Below the pieces are notes generated by a model that saw nothing but the letters and a program-made list of their open reading frames with translations, made no database searches and was not told the origin of the DNA. A stretch of DNA of 64,000 bases from Eulemur rufifrons (lineage: Eukaryota; Chordata; Mammalia; Primates; Lemuridae): NCBI RefSeq assembly GCF_041146395.1, contig NC_090989.1:122635501-122699500 (forward strand), given 5' to 3'. This document shows positions 24,005 to 36,925 of this stretch, piece after piece; the first letter of the stretch is position 1, and the number at the start of each line of letters is the position of its first letter. A program made the translations under genes and the position numbers.

Positions 24005-24329
24005 TTCAGTTACCTATTACTGTGTAATAAACGACCCCAAAACCTGTGGCTTAAAACGAAAGCCATTTTAATATATCTCACCATGTTGTGAGTCAGGAAT
24101 TAGAGCAGGACTAGGTTGGATATTCTTTCTGTTTCATGTGGCATGAATGGAGGTTGCTGCCATCAGATGTGATGTGAGCTGGCAGGTGGGCTTGTTGGGA
24201 GGGTACAAGATGGCTTTACTTACATTTCTGGTGCCTTGGTGCCTGGGTCTCATTGGAGTATCTACGTCGACCTCTCCTGCATGGCAATCTCAGCATAGTT
24301 GAGCTGCTGACCTGGAAGCTCAGGGCTCT

Positions 24330-24362
<33 letters not shown>

Positions 24363-24485
24363 AGACTCAAGCAGAAGCTGTAAGACATTGTATGACCTAG
24401 TCTCAAAAGTTCCAGAACATCATTTCTGTTTAATTTTGTTGGTCAAGGAACCCCCTAAGGTCAGCCCACGTTAAAAGGGATGAGA
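24005..24485. repeat. Old LTR-like or MER repeat
   Basis: The left end 'cagttacctattactgtgtaataaacgaccccaaaacctgtggcttaaaacg' is the reverse of a common LTR 3' end. The remainder ('ggtacaagatggctttacttac') is consistent but diverged. It contains the (GA)n run. Confidence 0.45.
24330..24356. repeat. (GA)n microsatellite
   Basis: About 13 uninterrupted GA units followed by a GGGA-rich edge. It creates an Arg-Glu repeat in the frame at 24253-24474, which is therefore not treated as a gene. Confidence 0.9.
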
Positions 24486-25940
24486 ATTAGATACTGTCTC
24501 TTAATAAGAAGGATAGCAAAGTATACAGCCATATTTAATCTACTATGGCCTCTCTGATCACTTCAGAGGCAATTACGGCCTCCACGATGTTGATGTAATA
24601 ATCTGTATCATAGGAGGAGATGAGCACTGACAACATGGTTGTTTTCTGGATGGCAAGTCGAGAACAGTCTTGCTTAGATAGATGCTTCTAAGTGTTTTAA
24701 GTGATTATGCAGCCTCAAGGAGAAATGAAGGACATTGGAGTCAGGCAGGTCTGGGTTCAACTCCCAGTTCTTCCATTGATTTGTTGAATCACTTTAAGAA
24801 CTTTATTACCAATATCGGGCCACTCTTACCAAGAGGGTTCAATGTCCCTTGGACTCCAGGCTAACATTTAGGTGAGAGATATCAGTCAAGTTTTGTAGAA
24901 TCTTAGGAGATTTTACTGATGTCATGAGGCCTACCTCTTGATGAGAGAAAAGTTATAAATGTCTCTGGGCTACCTCAAATGAATACAACTTAACCAAAGT
25001 TTGTAGGATTTTATTGCAACTTTATACACATCATCCCTGTTTCAATATCTCCCCACCTTCCATTTTATAACAACTCTTCACATTTCATCAGGAACAGTGG
25101 AGAAACCATCAGATGTGATGCCTTTTTGTCAGTTCTTGGGATTTGATAATACCTAATACCAAATTTTAATCATAGACAGGTTTCCAGAAAAATCTGGGTT
25201 TTTTTGACATCTCATCACATTAAATAGACAGATGAATAACAAGATTGCCTAAACCCATAAGGAAAAGGTAAAGGCAAAACACTTTAAGAGGAAATACAGA
25301 TTATAATTAATTAGCATTTTTAATATGTAAGGAAATACAGAATGATAGAACTGATAAAGTAAGGAGTGCTTCCACTGCAAGTGTCAGCAAACTCAACTCA
25401 CAGTGCAGTAAACAGTAAAATGGAATGGGGCTCAGCTTCCTGGACAGTTTAGGGAAATATCTAACTGGTTTCAGATAACATTTGATCCAAAGCTCGAATG
25501 ATGACACCTGAATATGGTTTTTCTCTCCCTTTTTTCCTCTGCTTTTCAACCTTGGTGCTTGTGCCTTTTGGGGAACCCTCTCCTCTAGGGTCCCAACATA
25601 GCTACCAGTAACTCCTGGGGATAAAGGTTTCCAGGCTTACATCCAGGGGGAAAGAACTAGTGATGTCTCTCTAAATATCCAGCAGCAATCTTGTCCCATC
25701 TCATTGGTTCTGATTGGGTCTTACATTCAATACTAAATCAATCAATTTGGCCAGGAAAATGCATTGAATGGATTGTTTTAGGCCTAAATCATTTCTTCTA
25801 CCCTGAGTCATAAGTGGACCAACTCCCCTGGAATCACCTCGAATAAAAGTAGGGAGATTGTTGCTCAAAAGGAAATTGAGGGGCTGTTATGGGGCAAGGG
25901 TGGGGTATGATTCTGAATGACCAAAATAGACATTCAGAGT
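24486..25940. other. Unclassified sequence with a MIR fragment
   Basis: 24705-24795 is MIR-like ('gacattggagtcaggcaggtctgggttcaactcccagttcttcc'). The rest is AT-rich and unrecognised. Confidence 0.4.
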
Positions 25941-27495
25941 TCTTATTCTTGGTAAGATGGAGTACACACATGCCAGCCCTTCTCTCCCAATGAATGCAAC
26001 AATAAAACCTAGACAGACTATATGACAGGTATTCAAGGTCTGTGAAAAATAAACATTAGAAGCTGAATTAAGAAAGAATACCAGAATTCAAAATAATACC
26101 AAACAGTGGTGTTTACCATTTTTCCCCTCTGGTATTATCTGGCCTGAATTCAATGCAGCCTGAAACACAAAAGTGAGCACTGTGATCCAGATAGAGATCC
26201 ATGAGAATCTCTCTAATTTGGGGACAAGGAGCTGAAAAGAGATATCCTAAAGCACAGAGAGAGTAGGGCAATTCCCCAGTTATTTTCTCTCCTTTTGTTC
26301 TCTCACTCTAGTCCCCAGGCTATTCAGCAGCAGGTACATGGCAATAAAGGTATTTTACAATAACTCAAAAACTAGAACTATAACAAGATGTGTACAAGAT
26401 TTGTATGCTGAAAACTAAAATACTGATAAAGGAACTTAAAAAGAGCTAAATAAATGGAGAGAGATAATGAAGATAGTAAAGATGTCAATTCTCCCTAAAA
26501 TGATCTATAGATCTAACTAATATCAATCAAAATCCCAGCAGGATTTTTTGTAGATATATAGAAATAGATTTTAAATTTTATATGGAAAAGAAAAGGAAGT
26601 AGAATAACTAAAAATATTAATAAAGAAGAATAAATTTGGAGAGATTATACTACCCAATTTCAAGACTTATTAGAAAGCCACAGTTATGAACACAGTGTGG
26701 TACTGTGGGATAGAAACATAGATCAATGGAACAGATCTATGAGAAAGTCTAGAAATAGACCCTTAAAAATATGGCCATTTGACTTTTGACAAAAGTGCTA
26801 AAGAAATTCACATGTCTGACAAAAGACTTGTATCCAGAATATACAAAGAACTCTCAAAACTCAACAATAGAAAAACAGACAACCCAATTTTTAAAATGGG
26901 CAAAGGACTTAAATAGATACATTTGGCATATATACCCCTGAAAAGACATTTGACATCATTTGCATTAGGGAAATGCAAACTGAAACTACCACACGACTAC
27001 TAGAATGACTAAAATAAATAATCCTGATACTACTTGATAAGGATGCAGAGCAACTGAAACTTTCATATGTTGCTGATAGGAATGTAAAATGGTACCATCA
27101 CTCTGGAAACACTCTAGGCAGTTTCTTATAAAGTTAAGCATACATTTACCATATGACCCAGCAATCCCACTCCTAGATGTTTTCCCTAAATAAAGGAAAT
27201 CTTGTGTATAGATTTACAAAAATCTATACCTAATTGTTTATTCGTAATTGCCCCAAACTGGAAATAACCTAATGCCCTTCAATGGTGTACTAGTTCCTAG
27301 TGTTGCTGTAATGAATTATCACAAATTTGGTAGCTTAAAAAAATATGCTTGTTATCTTTTAGTTCAGCAGAACAGAAGTCTGAAATGAGTCTTATTGGGC
27401 TGAAATCAAGGTTTGGGAGGATTGCATTCCTTTCTGGAGGCTCTAGACAAGACCCAATTTTCTTGCCCCTTCTGGTTTCTAGAGGATGCCTGGGG

Positions 27496-27548
27496 GTTTT
27501 TTTTGTTTTTGTTTTTGTTTTGTTTGTTTGTTTGTTTGTTTTGTTTTG
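27496..27548. repeat. (TTTG)n / (TTTTTG)n tract
   Basis: A T-rich simple repeat inside the LTR. It gives rise to Phe/Val/Cys-rich false frames on the plus strand and Lys/Thr/Asn-rich ones on the minus strand. Confidence 0.85.
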
Positions 27549-27666
27549 GCCCAGGGCTCCCCTTCCATTTTCAAAGCCAGCGGTGGCCAGTTGAGTCTTT
27601 CTCACAATGCTATTTCTTTGGTTCTGACTCTTCTACTTCACTTTTCTAGATTTAAAGACCCTTATG

Positions 27667-28017
<351 letters not shown>

Positions 28018-28670
28018 AAAGACCCTTATGATTACATTGGCTCCACTGGCTAATATAATATATACAATACATAATAATTCTGCATCTTAAAATCAGATAA
28101 TTAGCAACCTTAATTCCATCTGCAAACTTAATTCCCTTTTGCTATATAACATAACATATTTACAGGTTCAAGGGATTAGGATGCGGACATCTTTAGGGGG
28201 CCATTAATCTGTCCACCACAAATGGGCACATAAATAAAAAAATTGTATATCTAATGAAATCCAATCAAATCCTATACAATCCTATACCTCCATACAATGA
28301 CATCAGGAATGAAAAGGAATGAACTTTTGATACACACAACTCGGATGAATCTCAAAGGCATTATGCTGAGTGAATAGAGCCAATCTCAAAAGGTTACATA
28401 TTATGAGAGTCTATTTATAGGACATTATTGAAATTGTAAAATTATAGTCATAGAGAACAGATCCGTGGTTGCCAGGGTTAGAGATGGGGGAGGGTATGAA
28501 TTCAAGGTGATAGCATAAGGAGTTCTTAAGGGTGATGTAACTGTTCTGTGTCCCGATTATGGTGGTAATAACACAATATATCTGTTAAAATTCATAGAAC
28601 TGCACCTGCAAAAGAGAAAAAGATTTACTTTATTGTATGATAATTTTAAAAATGAAATTTTAAAAGTTCA

Positions 28671-29184
28671 TACAACTATACATTAATACAGGGAGAGAGA
28701 GATGCTCACTGCGGTACTTTATGATACTAAGGGGGAAAAAAACTGACCAAAGATATTATATCAGACTCTAGCACTTTGGTGCTGAATTCACAAGGGCTTC
28801 CCTAGTTCTCATCAAAGCTTCCCTGAAACACTTAATCTATCTGAGTCTACATTTTCTCACCTCAAAATAAGGATAATATTAACCTCATTGGGTTATTAAT
28901 TAAGAGTAAATGAAAGTGTATATGTAAATATTCTGGTACATAAAAGGATGCCCAATTGTGTTAATTGCTTTGTTTTTGGCAACCTGTTGGTGTGTCTGAA
29001 TTATCAGGTCTTCTTTCTCTCAAAGACTGAGAACCTCTAGGATTTGGGACAACCTAATGCTATGAGTGGAGAGACAAATCTTTTAAAGAGAGATAGGTAG
29101 GATCACACAATGTCACAAAGGATGCTCCTGAAATGTGATAGAACCCACCAAATACATTACACAAGGACTATCTACGAGATATAT
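28671..29184. other. Unclassified sequence
   Basis: No gene or repeat recognised. 28800-28970 has a weak MIR-like look ('ctgagtctacattttctcacctc'). Confidence 0.35.
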
Positions 29185-29195
29185 TCTATTCCTAT

Positions 29196-29843
29196 ATCCT
29201 TTTTTATTTCAAAATATTAAGGGAGTACAAAAGTTTTTGTTACATGAATGTATTGTATAATATAATGCTGAAGTCAGGGCTTTTAGTGTGTCCACCACCA
29301 AAATAGTGTTCTTGTACCTGATAGGTAAGTTTTTACCCCTCATCCCCCTACAAATCTCCCCACTTCTTGATTTCCAATGTCCTTTATATCTCTTTGTGCC
29401 CATGTGTACCCATTGTTTAGCTCTCACTTATTAGTGAGAACATGTGGTGTTTGTTTTTCCATTCCTGAGATACCTCACTTAGAATAATGGTCTCCAGTTC
29501 CGTCCAAGTTGCTGCAAACTACATTATTTTGTTCCTTTTTGTGGCTGAGCAGTATTCCATGGTATATGCTACATTTTCTTTGTCCACTCATGAATTGATG
29601 AGCACTTAAGTTGATTCCATATCTTTGCAATTGTGAATTGTACTGCAATAAACATTCAAGTGCAGATGTCTCTTTGATAAAATACCTTCTTTTCTGTTGG
29701 GTAGACAGCCAGTACTAGGCTTGCTGGATTGAATGGTAGGTCTTTAATTTCTTTGAGAAATCTCCATACTGTTTTCCATCTAGGTGGTACTAATTTTCAG
29801 CTCCACCAACAGTGTATAAGCATTCTTTTTTCTCTGCATCTAT
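29196..29843 (-). mobile_element. L1 3' segment, minus strand
   Basis: Minus-strand L1 from the 3' end ('tttatttcaaaatattaagggagtac' on the plus strand) through the 3' UTR into the end of ORF2 ('cattattttgttcc', 'gcagtattccatggtatatgc', 'gctccaccaacagtgtataagcattc'). It abuts a plus-strand L1 at about 29845. The 5' end of this segment is thus the junction point. Confidence 0.75.
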
Positions 29844-29931
29844 ATTACTGGAAGTCCTAGCCAGAGCAGTCAGGCAAGAGAAATAAATAAAAGGCATTCA
29901 AATCAGAAAAGAGGAGGTCAAACTTTCCCTC

Positions 29932-30303
29932 ATTGCTGACAATATGCTCTTGTATCTAGAAAACTCTAAAGACTCTGCCAAAAGACTCCTGGAATTGATA
30001 AATAAATTCAGCAAAGTCTCAGCTTACAAAATCAATGTACACAAATCAGTAGCATTTCTATATACTAACAACAGTCAGGCTGAGAGTCAAATCAAGGACT
30101 CAATACCATTTACGATAGATACAAATAAAATAAAATACCTAGAAATATACTTAACCAAAGAGGTGAAATATATCTACAAGGAGACCTATAAAACACTGAT
30201 GAAAGAAATTGTAGAAGACACAAATGAATGGAAAAGCATCCTGTGCTCACGGATTGGTAGAAACAATATTGTTAAAGTGTCCATACTGCCCAAAGTGACT
30301 TAA
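29932..30303 (+). pseudogene. L1 ORF2 reverse transcriptase fragment
   Basis: A 119-codon open stretch begins at the Met at 29944 ([20 protein letters not shown]). In frame upstream, the catalytic metal-binding loop that is normally FADD reads IADN (29932-29943), so the second aspartate is lost and the fragment would be inactive even if translated. The residues following ([20 protein letters not shown]) match the L1 palm/thumb region where the partner strand is gripped. A stop at 30301-30303 ends it. It is a dead 5'-truncated copy. Confidence 0.8.
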
Positions 30304-30738
30304 GGTTCAATGAAATTCCCATCAAACTACCAATGTTGTACTTCACAGATCTAGAACAAAGTAATCCTAAGCTTCATTTGGAATCAAAAAAGAGCCTGAA
30401 TAGCCAAAGCAATCCTGAGCAAAAAGAACAAACCTGGAAGCATCACATTACATGACTTAAAATTATACTACAAGGTCATAGTAACCAAAACAGCATGATA
30501 CTAGTATAAGAATAGAAAGATAGACAAATGGAATAGAATAGAGAACCCAGAAATAAAACCATATAGCTATGACCAACAGATTTTTTACCAAGAAGACACA
30601 AATATACACTGGGAGAAGGACACTCTATGCAATAAATGGTGCTGGGAAAACTGGATAGCCACATGCAGAAGAATGAAACAGGACTCCTAGCTCTCACCAT
30701 ATACAAAAATTAATTCAAGATGGATAAAAGACTTAGAT

Positions 30739-31086
30739 GTGAGGCATGAAACCATAAAAATTCTGGAAGACATAGGAAAAACTCTTCTAGATATCCACCT
30801 AGGAAAAGAACTTATGACTAAGACCCCAAAGGCAAATACAGCAACAACAAAGATAAATAGATTGGACTTAATTAAATTAAAAGGCTTCTGCACGGCAAAA
30901 GAAATAATCAGCAGAGTAAATAGACAACTTATGGAATGGGAGAAAATATATACAAACTATATGTCCAACAAAGGACTAATATCCAGAATCTACAAAGAAC
31001 TCAAACAAATTATCAAGGAAAAAAACAAACAAGCTCATCAAAAAGTGGACAAAAGACATGAACAGAATTTTTTCAAAAGAATATAG
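30739..31086 (+). pseudogene. L1 ORF2 C-terminal fragment
   Basis: A 115-codon open stretch in the C-terminal part of ORF2p ([20 protein letters not shown], then [11 protein letters not shown] and [20 protein letters not shown]). It belongs to the same element as the fragment at 29932, separated by stops and frameshifts. The cysteine-rich end of ORF2p is not intact, since the element's sequence jumps at about 31209. Met at 30739 is simply the first ATG after a stop and not a real start. Confidence 0.8.
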
Positions 31087-31542
31087 ACCAAGAAGATGGC
31101 CAAGAAACATATGAAAAAATATTCACTATTACTAATCATCAGGAAAATGCAAATTAAAACCACAATGAAATACCATTTTACCCCTATCAGAATAGCCAGT
31201 ATTAAAAACTAATACCTTTTGTAACAACCTGGCTGGAACTAGAGACCATTCTTATAAGCAAAGAATCCCAAGAATGGAAAAACAAATACCATATGTACTC
31301 ACTATTAAACTGGAACTAAAAGATCAACACCCATGTGCACAGTACGGTAGTAAAACTCAACGGAAATAAAGTAAGTGGAAGAGGGGAAGAGAGGATGGGT
31401 GAATTTACACCCAACAGGTAAAATGCACTTTACCTTGGTGATGGGCACACTTATAACTTTGACTCAAACTGCACAAAGGCAAAATATGTAATCAAAATGC
31501 CTGTACCCCTGTAATATTCTGAAATAAAAAATAAATAAAAAG

Positions 31543-32590
31543 TCTATTCTTATCTTCTAACATAAGTGCAATCAAGGATTTTCATCATAAACATCTTTAC
31601 AGATATCCTCCCTGCCTTCCTGTAATCATATCTGCCAGCATCCCATCCCTATACGTCCTCTATGGACTTCATAAATGGCTACTGTGGTAGACTAGGTGGA
31701 ATGGTCATCTATACATTTATTCTTTTGTTCAAACAGCATTTACTAAGCATCTCCTATTGCCATGATTTGAGCTCAACTCCAATGATACAAATGCAATCAG
31801 CCTCCATCCTAGTCCTTGAGATGTTCACAGTCTAACTGTTGAAGGTCACAGACAATGAGATTGGTGACAGAGGCAGGTAGGTGGTAGAGTCTATCGCTTT
31901 AGATGCTTTAGATGTTAAACTTGCTTTCAGTTTAAACTTGGAGTGCTACAGAAAACTCCTCTAGGAAGGAAAATCCTCAAGGGAGACTATCAAAGAGTAA
32001 AGTAAAAATGCATCTGAGAACAGGTAGGAGCTAAAAATATTAAATAAAAAAGGGCATCTTCCTTTTCTAGACTTGGTGCAATCTGCACTTGTCTTGCCTG
32101 CAGAGTGTGAGGACTGTTGCGTACTTGGCAAGGGAAAATTTGTAAAGTGACTTGGGTTTCTCATAAGGGAAAAATGGTATTCTACATGAGTTTAATGAGA
32201 ATAATTACCAAGTGACTACAACTGACGAGTTATTAATCACACTGAGGTCTAATATTACCGTAGAATTAGAAATGACTTCAGAAAGTTTTGAATCTGCTCC
32301 ACTTTGCTTATTTGCTCCCAGTGAAAATGCTTGTGTATTTGATATGCTTCACATATGAAATGGAGGGCTTTCCTGTAACCCTGTCCTTCTCAGATCACTG
32401 AACTTAAATGACTGTGTTAAACAAATAGCCTTTCAAACAATAGACTCCTATAAATAAAGGTAATCATGGGAAAGGTGAAAAATATCTATTTTCCCCTAGC
32501 TGGTATTTCACATGTCGAATTTGAGGTTTTTGAAGTCTGATCATGGCCTACATTGAAATATTAACAGATGAGAAAAAGACATCCTTGGAA
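31543..32590. other. Unclassified sequence with an L2-like fragment
   Basis: 31715-31870 has L2-like order ('ttgttcaaacagcatttactaagcatctcctattgcc', 'gagatgttcacagtctaactg'). The rest is not recognised. Confidence 0.4.
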
Positions 32591-32594
32591 TGTA

Positions 32595-32905
32595 TAATCC
32601 ATTATTATTTACTATATTCACCACACTTTGCAATATATCTCAAAGAAAAAAACTTACTCCTTCTATCTAATTAAGGCTTTGTACCCCATAATGTATTGTA
32701 TATTTCATAATCATGAAGACAGTAAATTTCAAATCTCCTCACCACAAAAATGGTAAATTTTGAGTTGATGGGTATGTTAATTAGCTTGATGTATAATAAT
32801 TCTTCCACATTGTATTCATATATCATAACAGCACTTTATGCCCCATAAATGTATACAACTGTATATTTGTCAATTTACAGTTAAAAATTAAAAATTAAAA
32901 AAAGA
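32595..32905 (+). repeat. L1 3' end, middle age
   Basis: Plus-strand L1 3' UTR: 'tttactatattcaccacactttgcaatatatctcaa', 'ggtatgttaattagcttgatgta', 'cagcactttatgccccataaatgtatacaactgtatatttgtcaattt', then an A-rich tail. Confidence 0.65.
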
Positions 32906-34179
32906 CCTCCTTGGGAAATGTTTGAAAGTTGTTTCTACTCATAAGACATTATCCATTTTTGCCCTATATCTCCACCCACCATGTTAGTATACTGATTAGA
33001 GAGAGATGGTTTTTGTGGGACAGAACTTGGAAAATCCGTGACGTTTTGAAATGTATCTTTTAAAAAATCAGTAGAAATACTTTTTCTGCCCAATTGTTAT
33101 TGATTTGTGGTTGGGTCTCCATATACCAAAGTAAAACCGAGGAGAGTTCAAAGATTATGAACAAACCTGGTGTAGCTTGGTTCATTTACACTCATGATGC
33201 TTATCCCACCAGCAGCCCTGGTCCATACGCTCCCTGTCTCCTGGAGGCCCTCTCATCTTATTCGCACTCTGTTAATAGATGAATCCAACTTTCTCAAGAG
33301 TTGCTCTCTAGTCTTATTGCCATAAAAACTTTCTGAACAAGTTCTCGCCTCCTGTAGAGCCTGATGGTACTCATGCATCCATAGCACATTATTTAGTACT
33401 TAACTGTGCAAAGATACATCTGTTAACATGTCAGATATGGTCCAACAAAGCACTTCTGCTCAGTGGGAAGAGTAAGTAACAGAGGGGGCATGGGGCTGTA
33501 TTCCAGAAAGTCATAATGTCAGGAATAGGGGGTACTACAGAGCAAAAAATGTAATTATAAACTTAAATACAATATAATCCTTTAAAATCATACATTTAAA
33601 AAGATTAATTCATATTGACTAAAACAAAGTAATGCTGTAAGGTGCTATGGCAGCCTTTACTGAGGTTCTATTCTTGGGCACCAGGGCTGCAGATGGGCCT
33701 CACTTTTAGTTTGGAGGTAACAATCCATTTCTTCCCCAGCTGAAATACCTAAATTCCCAGCTTCTAAACCTTGAAATCCATGAAATGCATAAATGCATCA
33801 AATTAATAAAGAAATATTTTAAGATATTACTTAAGAATATCTACTAAATACCATTGCTTAGCAGCTAACAGCAATCCATTCTAAATAATTATTGAGTGCC
33901 TCCAATGGCAAAATCCTGTGGTGGAATAAAAAAAAATGTTAATTCACATTTCTTGCCATCAGGCATTTTGCAACCCCAGAAAAGAGAATGAGAGAGCCAC
34001 AAAAGGGCCAGTAAATGCTGTCACTTGTTAAGGAGAAGATCTGTAAGATATCAGAGGAGAGACTGGTCACTTCTGGCTGGGAAAATAGGAAATGATTTCC
34101 CAAGGAGGTAGGTACATCTTCTATTGACATACAAGAGAGAAAGACAAGGAGAAAAGCACATTTGGAAAGGTTTAAGAAC
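32906..34179. other. Unclassified sequence
   Basis: No gene or repeat recognised. The 84-codon minus-strand frame at 33939-34193 has no domain. Confidence 0.35.
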
Positions 34180-34187
34180 AAGATTGG

Positions 34188-34492
34188 TTTCACTGATCAT
34201 CACCTAAGAGCACATTTAGGAATAACATTAATTGAGTGTTGGGCAGAAGTGGGGGGAGGAGGGGATGGGTGTATATACACATAATGAGTGCAATGCGCAC
34301 CATCTAGGGGATGGACACGCTTGAAGCTCTGATGGGGGGAGGGAGGGAAGGGCAATATACATAACCTAAACTTTTATACCCCCCATAATATGCTGAAATT
34401 AAAAAAATGAATAAATAAATAAATAAATAAAATTTTAAAAAAGTAAAAAAATTAAAATAAATATTAGCTATTTTTCTTATTAAAAAAAAAAA
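34188..34492 (+). mobile_element. Young L1 3'-end insertion, lemur type
   Basis: Flanked by the 8-bp TSD aagattgg (34180-34187 and 34493-34500). It starts 'tttcactgatcatcacctaagagcac', the same start as the 15364 copy, then 'gatgggtgtatatacacataatgagtgcaatgcgcacc', 'gcttgaagctctgat' and 'cctaaacttttataccccccataatatgctgaaatt'. A long A-rich tail holds an (AAAT)n run (34405-34431). Confidence 0.75.
34334..34352 (+). other. Predicted G-quadruplex motif in L1 3' UTR
   Basis: G-runs of 6, 3, 3 and 3 with loops A, A and AA. It lies at the same place as the G11 run in the 15364 copy, just 3' of the 'gaagctctga' block. G-rich tracts in L1 3' UTRs are a known feature. Confidence 0.65.
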
Positions 34493-34500
34493 AAGATTGG

Positions 34501-35820
34501 CTCCACTTCACAGAATTCAGGGAAGGAATGGGTTTAAATCAGAAGGGATGTGGATAGTCCTACAGAATGAAGAGCACTAGGCCACTGAATTTAGACTTTT
34601 GTGACCAATTTAATGCAATGTACAGTTTCAATAAAGAGGTGGAAGCAAAAACCAACTGTAAACCAATCCCAGAATCATAAAGCCACATTTACAGTGGGGA
34701 GAGTCAACTCTATTTGTAGGCAGAAGGAAAAAAACTGGAGTAAGAGCAATGATAGTAATTAAATCAGTGGAAGCAAACCAGGCTGGAATCACAATGTGCA
34801 CAGGGAGGAGGGAAGCCGGTTACCTCTTCCTCTCTCTGTTTCTCCCTCTCTCTCCCTTCCTCTCCCCCACCCTCCTCTGGACCTGGTTAGTTTCATTTGT
34901 GGCACTTGTCATAATTTATAATTATCCTATCTCATTACATATTTGTCTATGTATTTGCTCACCTGCACGTGTATTGTCAGCCTTCCCTGAATGCACCCTG
35001 GGGGCAGGATTATGCACATTGCCTGGCACATCAAGGGTTCTTAGTAAATCACTTGAAAATGAAATGAAATATGAGGAAAGAAGGGGAAAAAATGGAGATG
35101 CAGAAAGATGAGGTGGAGAGAAGAAAGCTGAGAGAGTGTGTTGGATTCCTTGACCTAAGAGGAGTGGCAAGGTCACTGCTGAGAGTGAGAGGCCAGAGTG
35201 GGGTTGGTGGTGAAAAAAGTGGAAAGTGGCTTGTCAGGAGTGCAGAAGAATAAGAAGGGTGGTGAGCAGCAGCACCAGGCAGGGCCTTGGCAAAGCTGGA
35301 TGGCGTGACTTGGGAGTGGACCAAATAGCAAAGGCTTGGGACCTTCTTCAGAAATTCTTGGCAGTCCCGGTGAGGGAGAAACAAAAGCAAACGGGAGTTG
35401 CTGAGGGCTGGAGTTGGCAAGGTGAGCACAGCAGGGCAGGGTGGTACCGACACTCCCATCCCTGATTTATGAGGTTGTGATTCCTAACACTGCCAACTCA
35501 TTTACAAAGGATATTCTCAAAAGTTTTGTTTAATAGTGCCAAGTGAAACCCTGTGTTTCAGCCGTGTTTACCTTGGATTTCCATCTTCCTTGCAGACGCA
35601 GACCACAGTTAGATGCGAGAGCTATCCTTGGGGATCAAAATCTAGTGGTCACTTCAAGCTCTGATTTTCTAGGGGAGATGGGAGACCTTGGAAGAGAGAT
35701 AGGCAGAGGCAGCTGGAGAGAGGATCGGCAGTGGCACTTGTTAACAACTGATGCCAGAACAAAATCCAGAGCATGTACACAGCTCCCAATTCCTCCAACT
35801 TCACTGCAGAGGTTCTAAAA
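34501..35820. other. Unclassified sequence with an L2 tail
   Basis: 34930-35075 resembles the L2 3' end ('gaatgcaccctgggggcaggattatgcacattgcctggcacatcaagggttcttagtaaatc'). 35050-35450 is strongly purine-biased, which leaves long overlapping frames on both strands; I see no gene. Confidence 0.4.
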
Positions 35821-35824
35821 CCTA

Positions 35825-35985
35825 TGCATGCATCAGAGTCACCCGGGTGCTTGTTACAAACAGATCGCTGGGCCTCACCCCCAGAGTTTCTGATTAAGTA
35901 AGTCTGGAACAGGGCCTGAGAATTTGCATTCCTAACCTACCCCCAGATAACACTCGTCTGTGACTGCTCTGAAAACCACCATTCT
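35825..35985 (+). repeat. MER5A-type hAT element
   Basis: 'catgcatcagagtcacccgggtgcttgttacaaacagatcgctgggcctcacccccagagtttctgattaagtaagtctgg' is the MER5A core. The end is diverged. Confidence 0.75.
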
Positions 35986-36014
35986 GAGGCAAAAGACTGC
36001 CTCTTCCTGTTTTT

Positions 36015-36190
36015 TTGTGACTGACAGAAACATTTATTGAATGACTACTATGTGTCAGGCACCATACTAGTTCTCAGAGCCTGACCCAGGCTAGGCACTC
36101 AGTAAATATTTGTTGAATAAAAGAATGAATAGTGAGCAAATTCCAGACATAATCCCTGTCCTTGTGGAGCTTACAGACTGGTGAGATTAA
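36015..36190 (+). repeat. L2-like fragment
   Basis: 'catttattgaatgactactatgtgtcaggcaccatactag', 'ggcactcagtaaatatttgttgaataaa' and 'aatccctgtccttgtggagcttacagactgg'. Two L2/MIR blocks seem joined here. Confidence 0.5.
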
Positions 36191-36639
36191 TATAGTCATC
36201 TCATAAATAAATATACAATTACAAACTGTGATACATGTCGTGAGAACAAGTGCTATTAGAGTAACTGGAAAAGCCTGGGCCTTGGGGTGCATGGTGAAAT
36301 GGAAACCTGAAGTCGCTATTGACTTAAAATTATTTCACCAGGATGAAAATGCTGTGGGAATTATGGGTACAGAGCTACACGGTTCATCCCACCAGTCTTC
36401 CCCCTAAATTCCACAGCACCACAGTGCTGAGCAAACAGTAAGTGCTCTATAATTGTTGACTGATTGATGATGTCAACCTAAATAACAGAGAGAGGCTTTC
36501 TAAAAGGAAAGATATTTGGGAATAAAGCATTGCAATGGGAATACCCACATCAGAGAAAACCATGTGCGTATTCGTGGAGTAGGGGTAAAGTAAGGCAAAG
36601 ATTTTAAAGGAAAAAATGAGGAGGATCACATAACTGTTT

Positions 36640-36925
36640 TGAAATAATTATCCTTGGCTACCAAGATCAATAACAAGGGTGATACCAGTCCCAGGTTGAA
36701 CAGGCAGCTGCTGGGTAGATGTCCTTGGCAGTATTTTTGGTGTGACATTGCGATGGCTTTTGTGTAAGATCGTGGTTTTCAGTCTTTTGTGATAGTTTTT
36801 GTTATCAGGCACACATGCATGAGAACCCTCTCTTAACGGTTTTCCCTGGCTCTGTTTCAGGCTTAACATGAGTGACTCCATTTCGATACCGACAACTTTC
36901 ACGATGATAAACCATCTAGCAGCTA
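36640..36925 (-). repeat. Possible LTR-like repeat
   Basis: Read on the minus strand: 'gaaatggagtcactcatgttaagcctg', 'gtgcctgataacaaaaactatcac', 'gaaaaccacgatcttacac', 'gttcaacctgggactggtatcacccttgttattgatcttgg'. These are familiar repeat phrases that I place in an ERVL-like LTR. The 94-codon minus-strand frame here is therefore not taken as a gene. Confidence 0.35.

Larger units (their letters stand above)
29846..31542 (+). mobile_element. L1 3' half, plus strand, with internal deletion
   Basis: Plus-strand L1 beginning in the ORF2 reverse transcriptase ('ctggaagtcctagccagagcagtcaggcaagag') and running to the 3' end ('ctgtacccctgtaatattctgaaataaa') and an A-rich tail. At about 31209 the sequence jumps from 'gtattaaaaactaatacc' to 'ttttgtaacaacctggctgg', so a few hundred bases of the ORF2 end are missing. 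That missing part is what the minus-strand neighbour at 29196 covers. Confidence 0.8.

Noticed and set aside
24253..24474. Frame with an Arg-Glu repeat
   Set aside because: Created by the (GA)n microsatellite.
29196..31542. Simple L1 twin-priming inversion
   Set aside because: Both orientations contain an L1 3' end, which one inverted L1 cannot supply.
35049..35459. 136-codon minus-strand frame
   Set aside because: Strong purine/pyrimidine bias lowers stop frequency on that strand; no domain, and a plus-strand frame overlaps.
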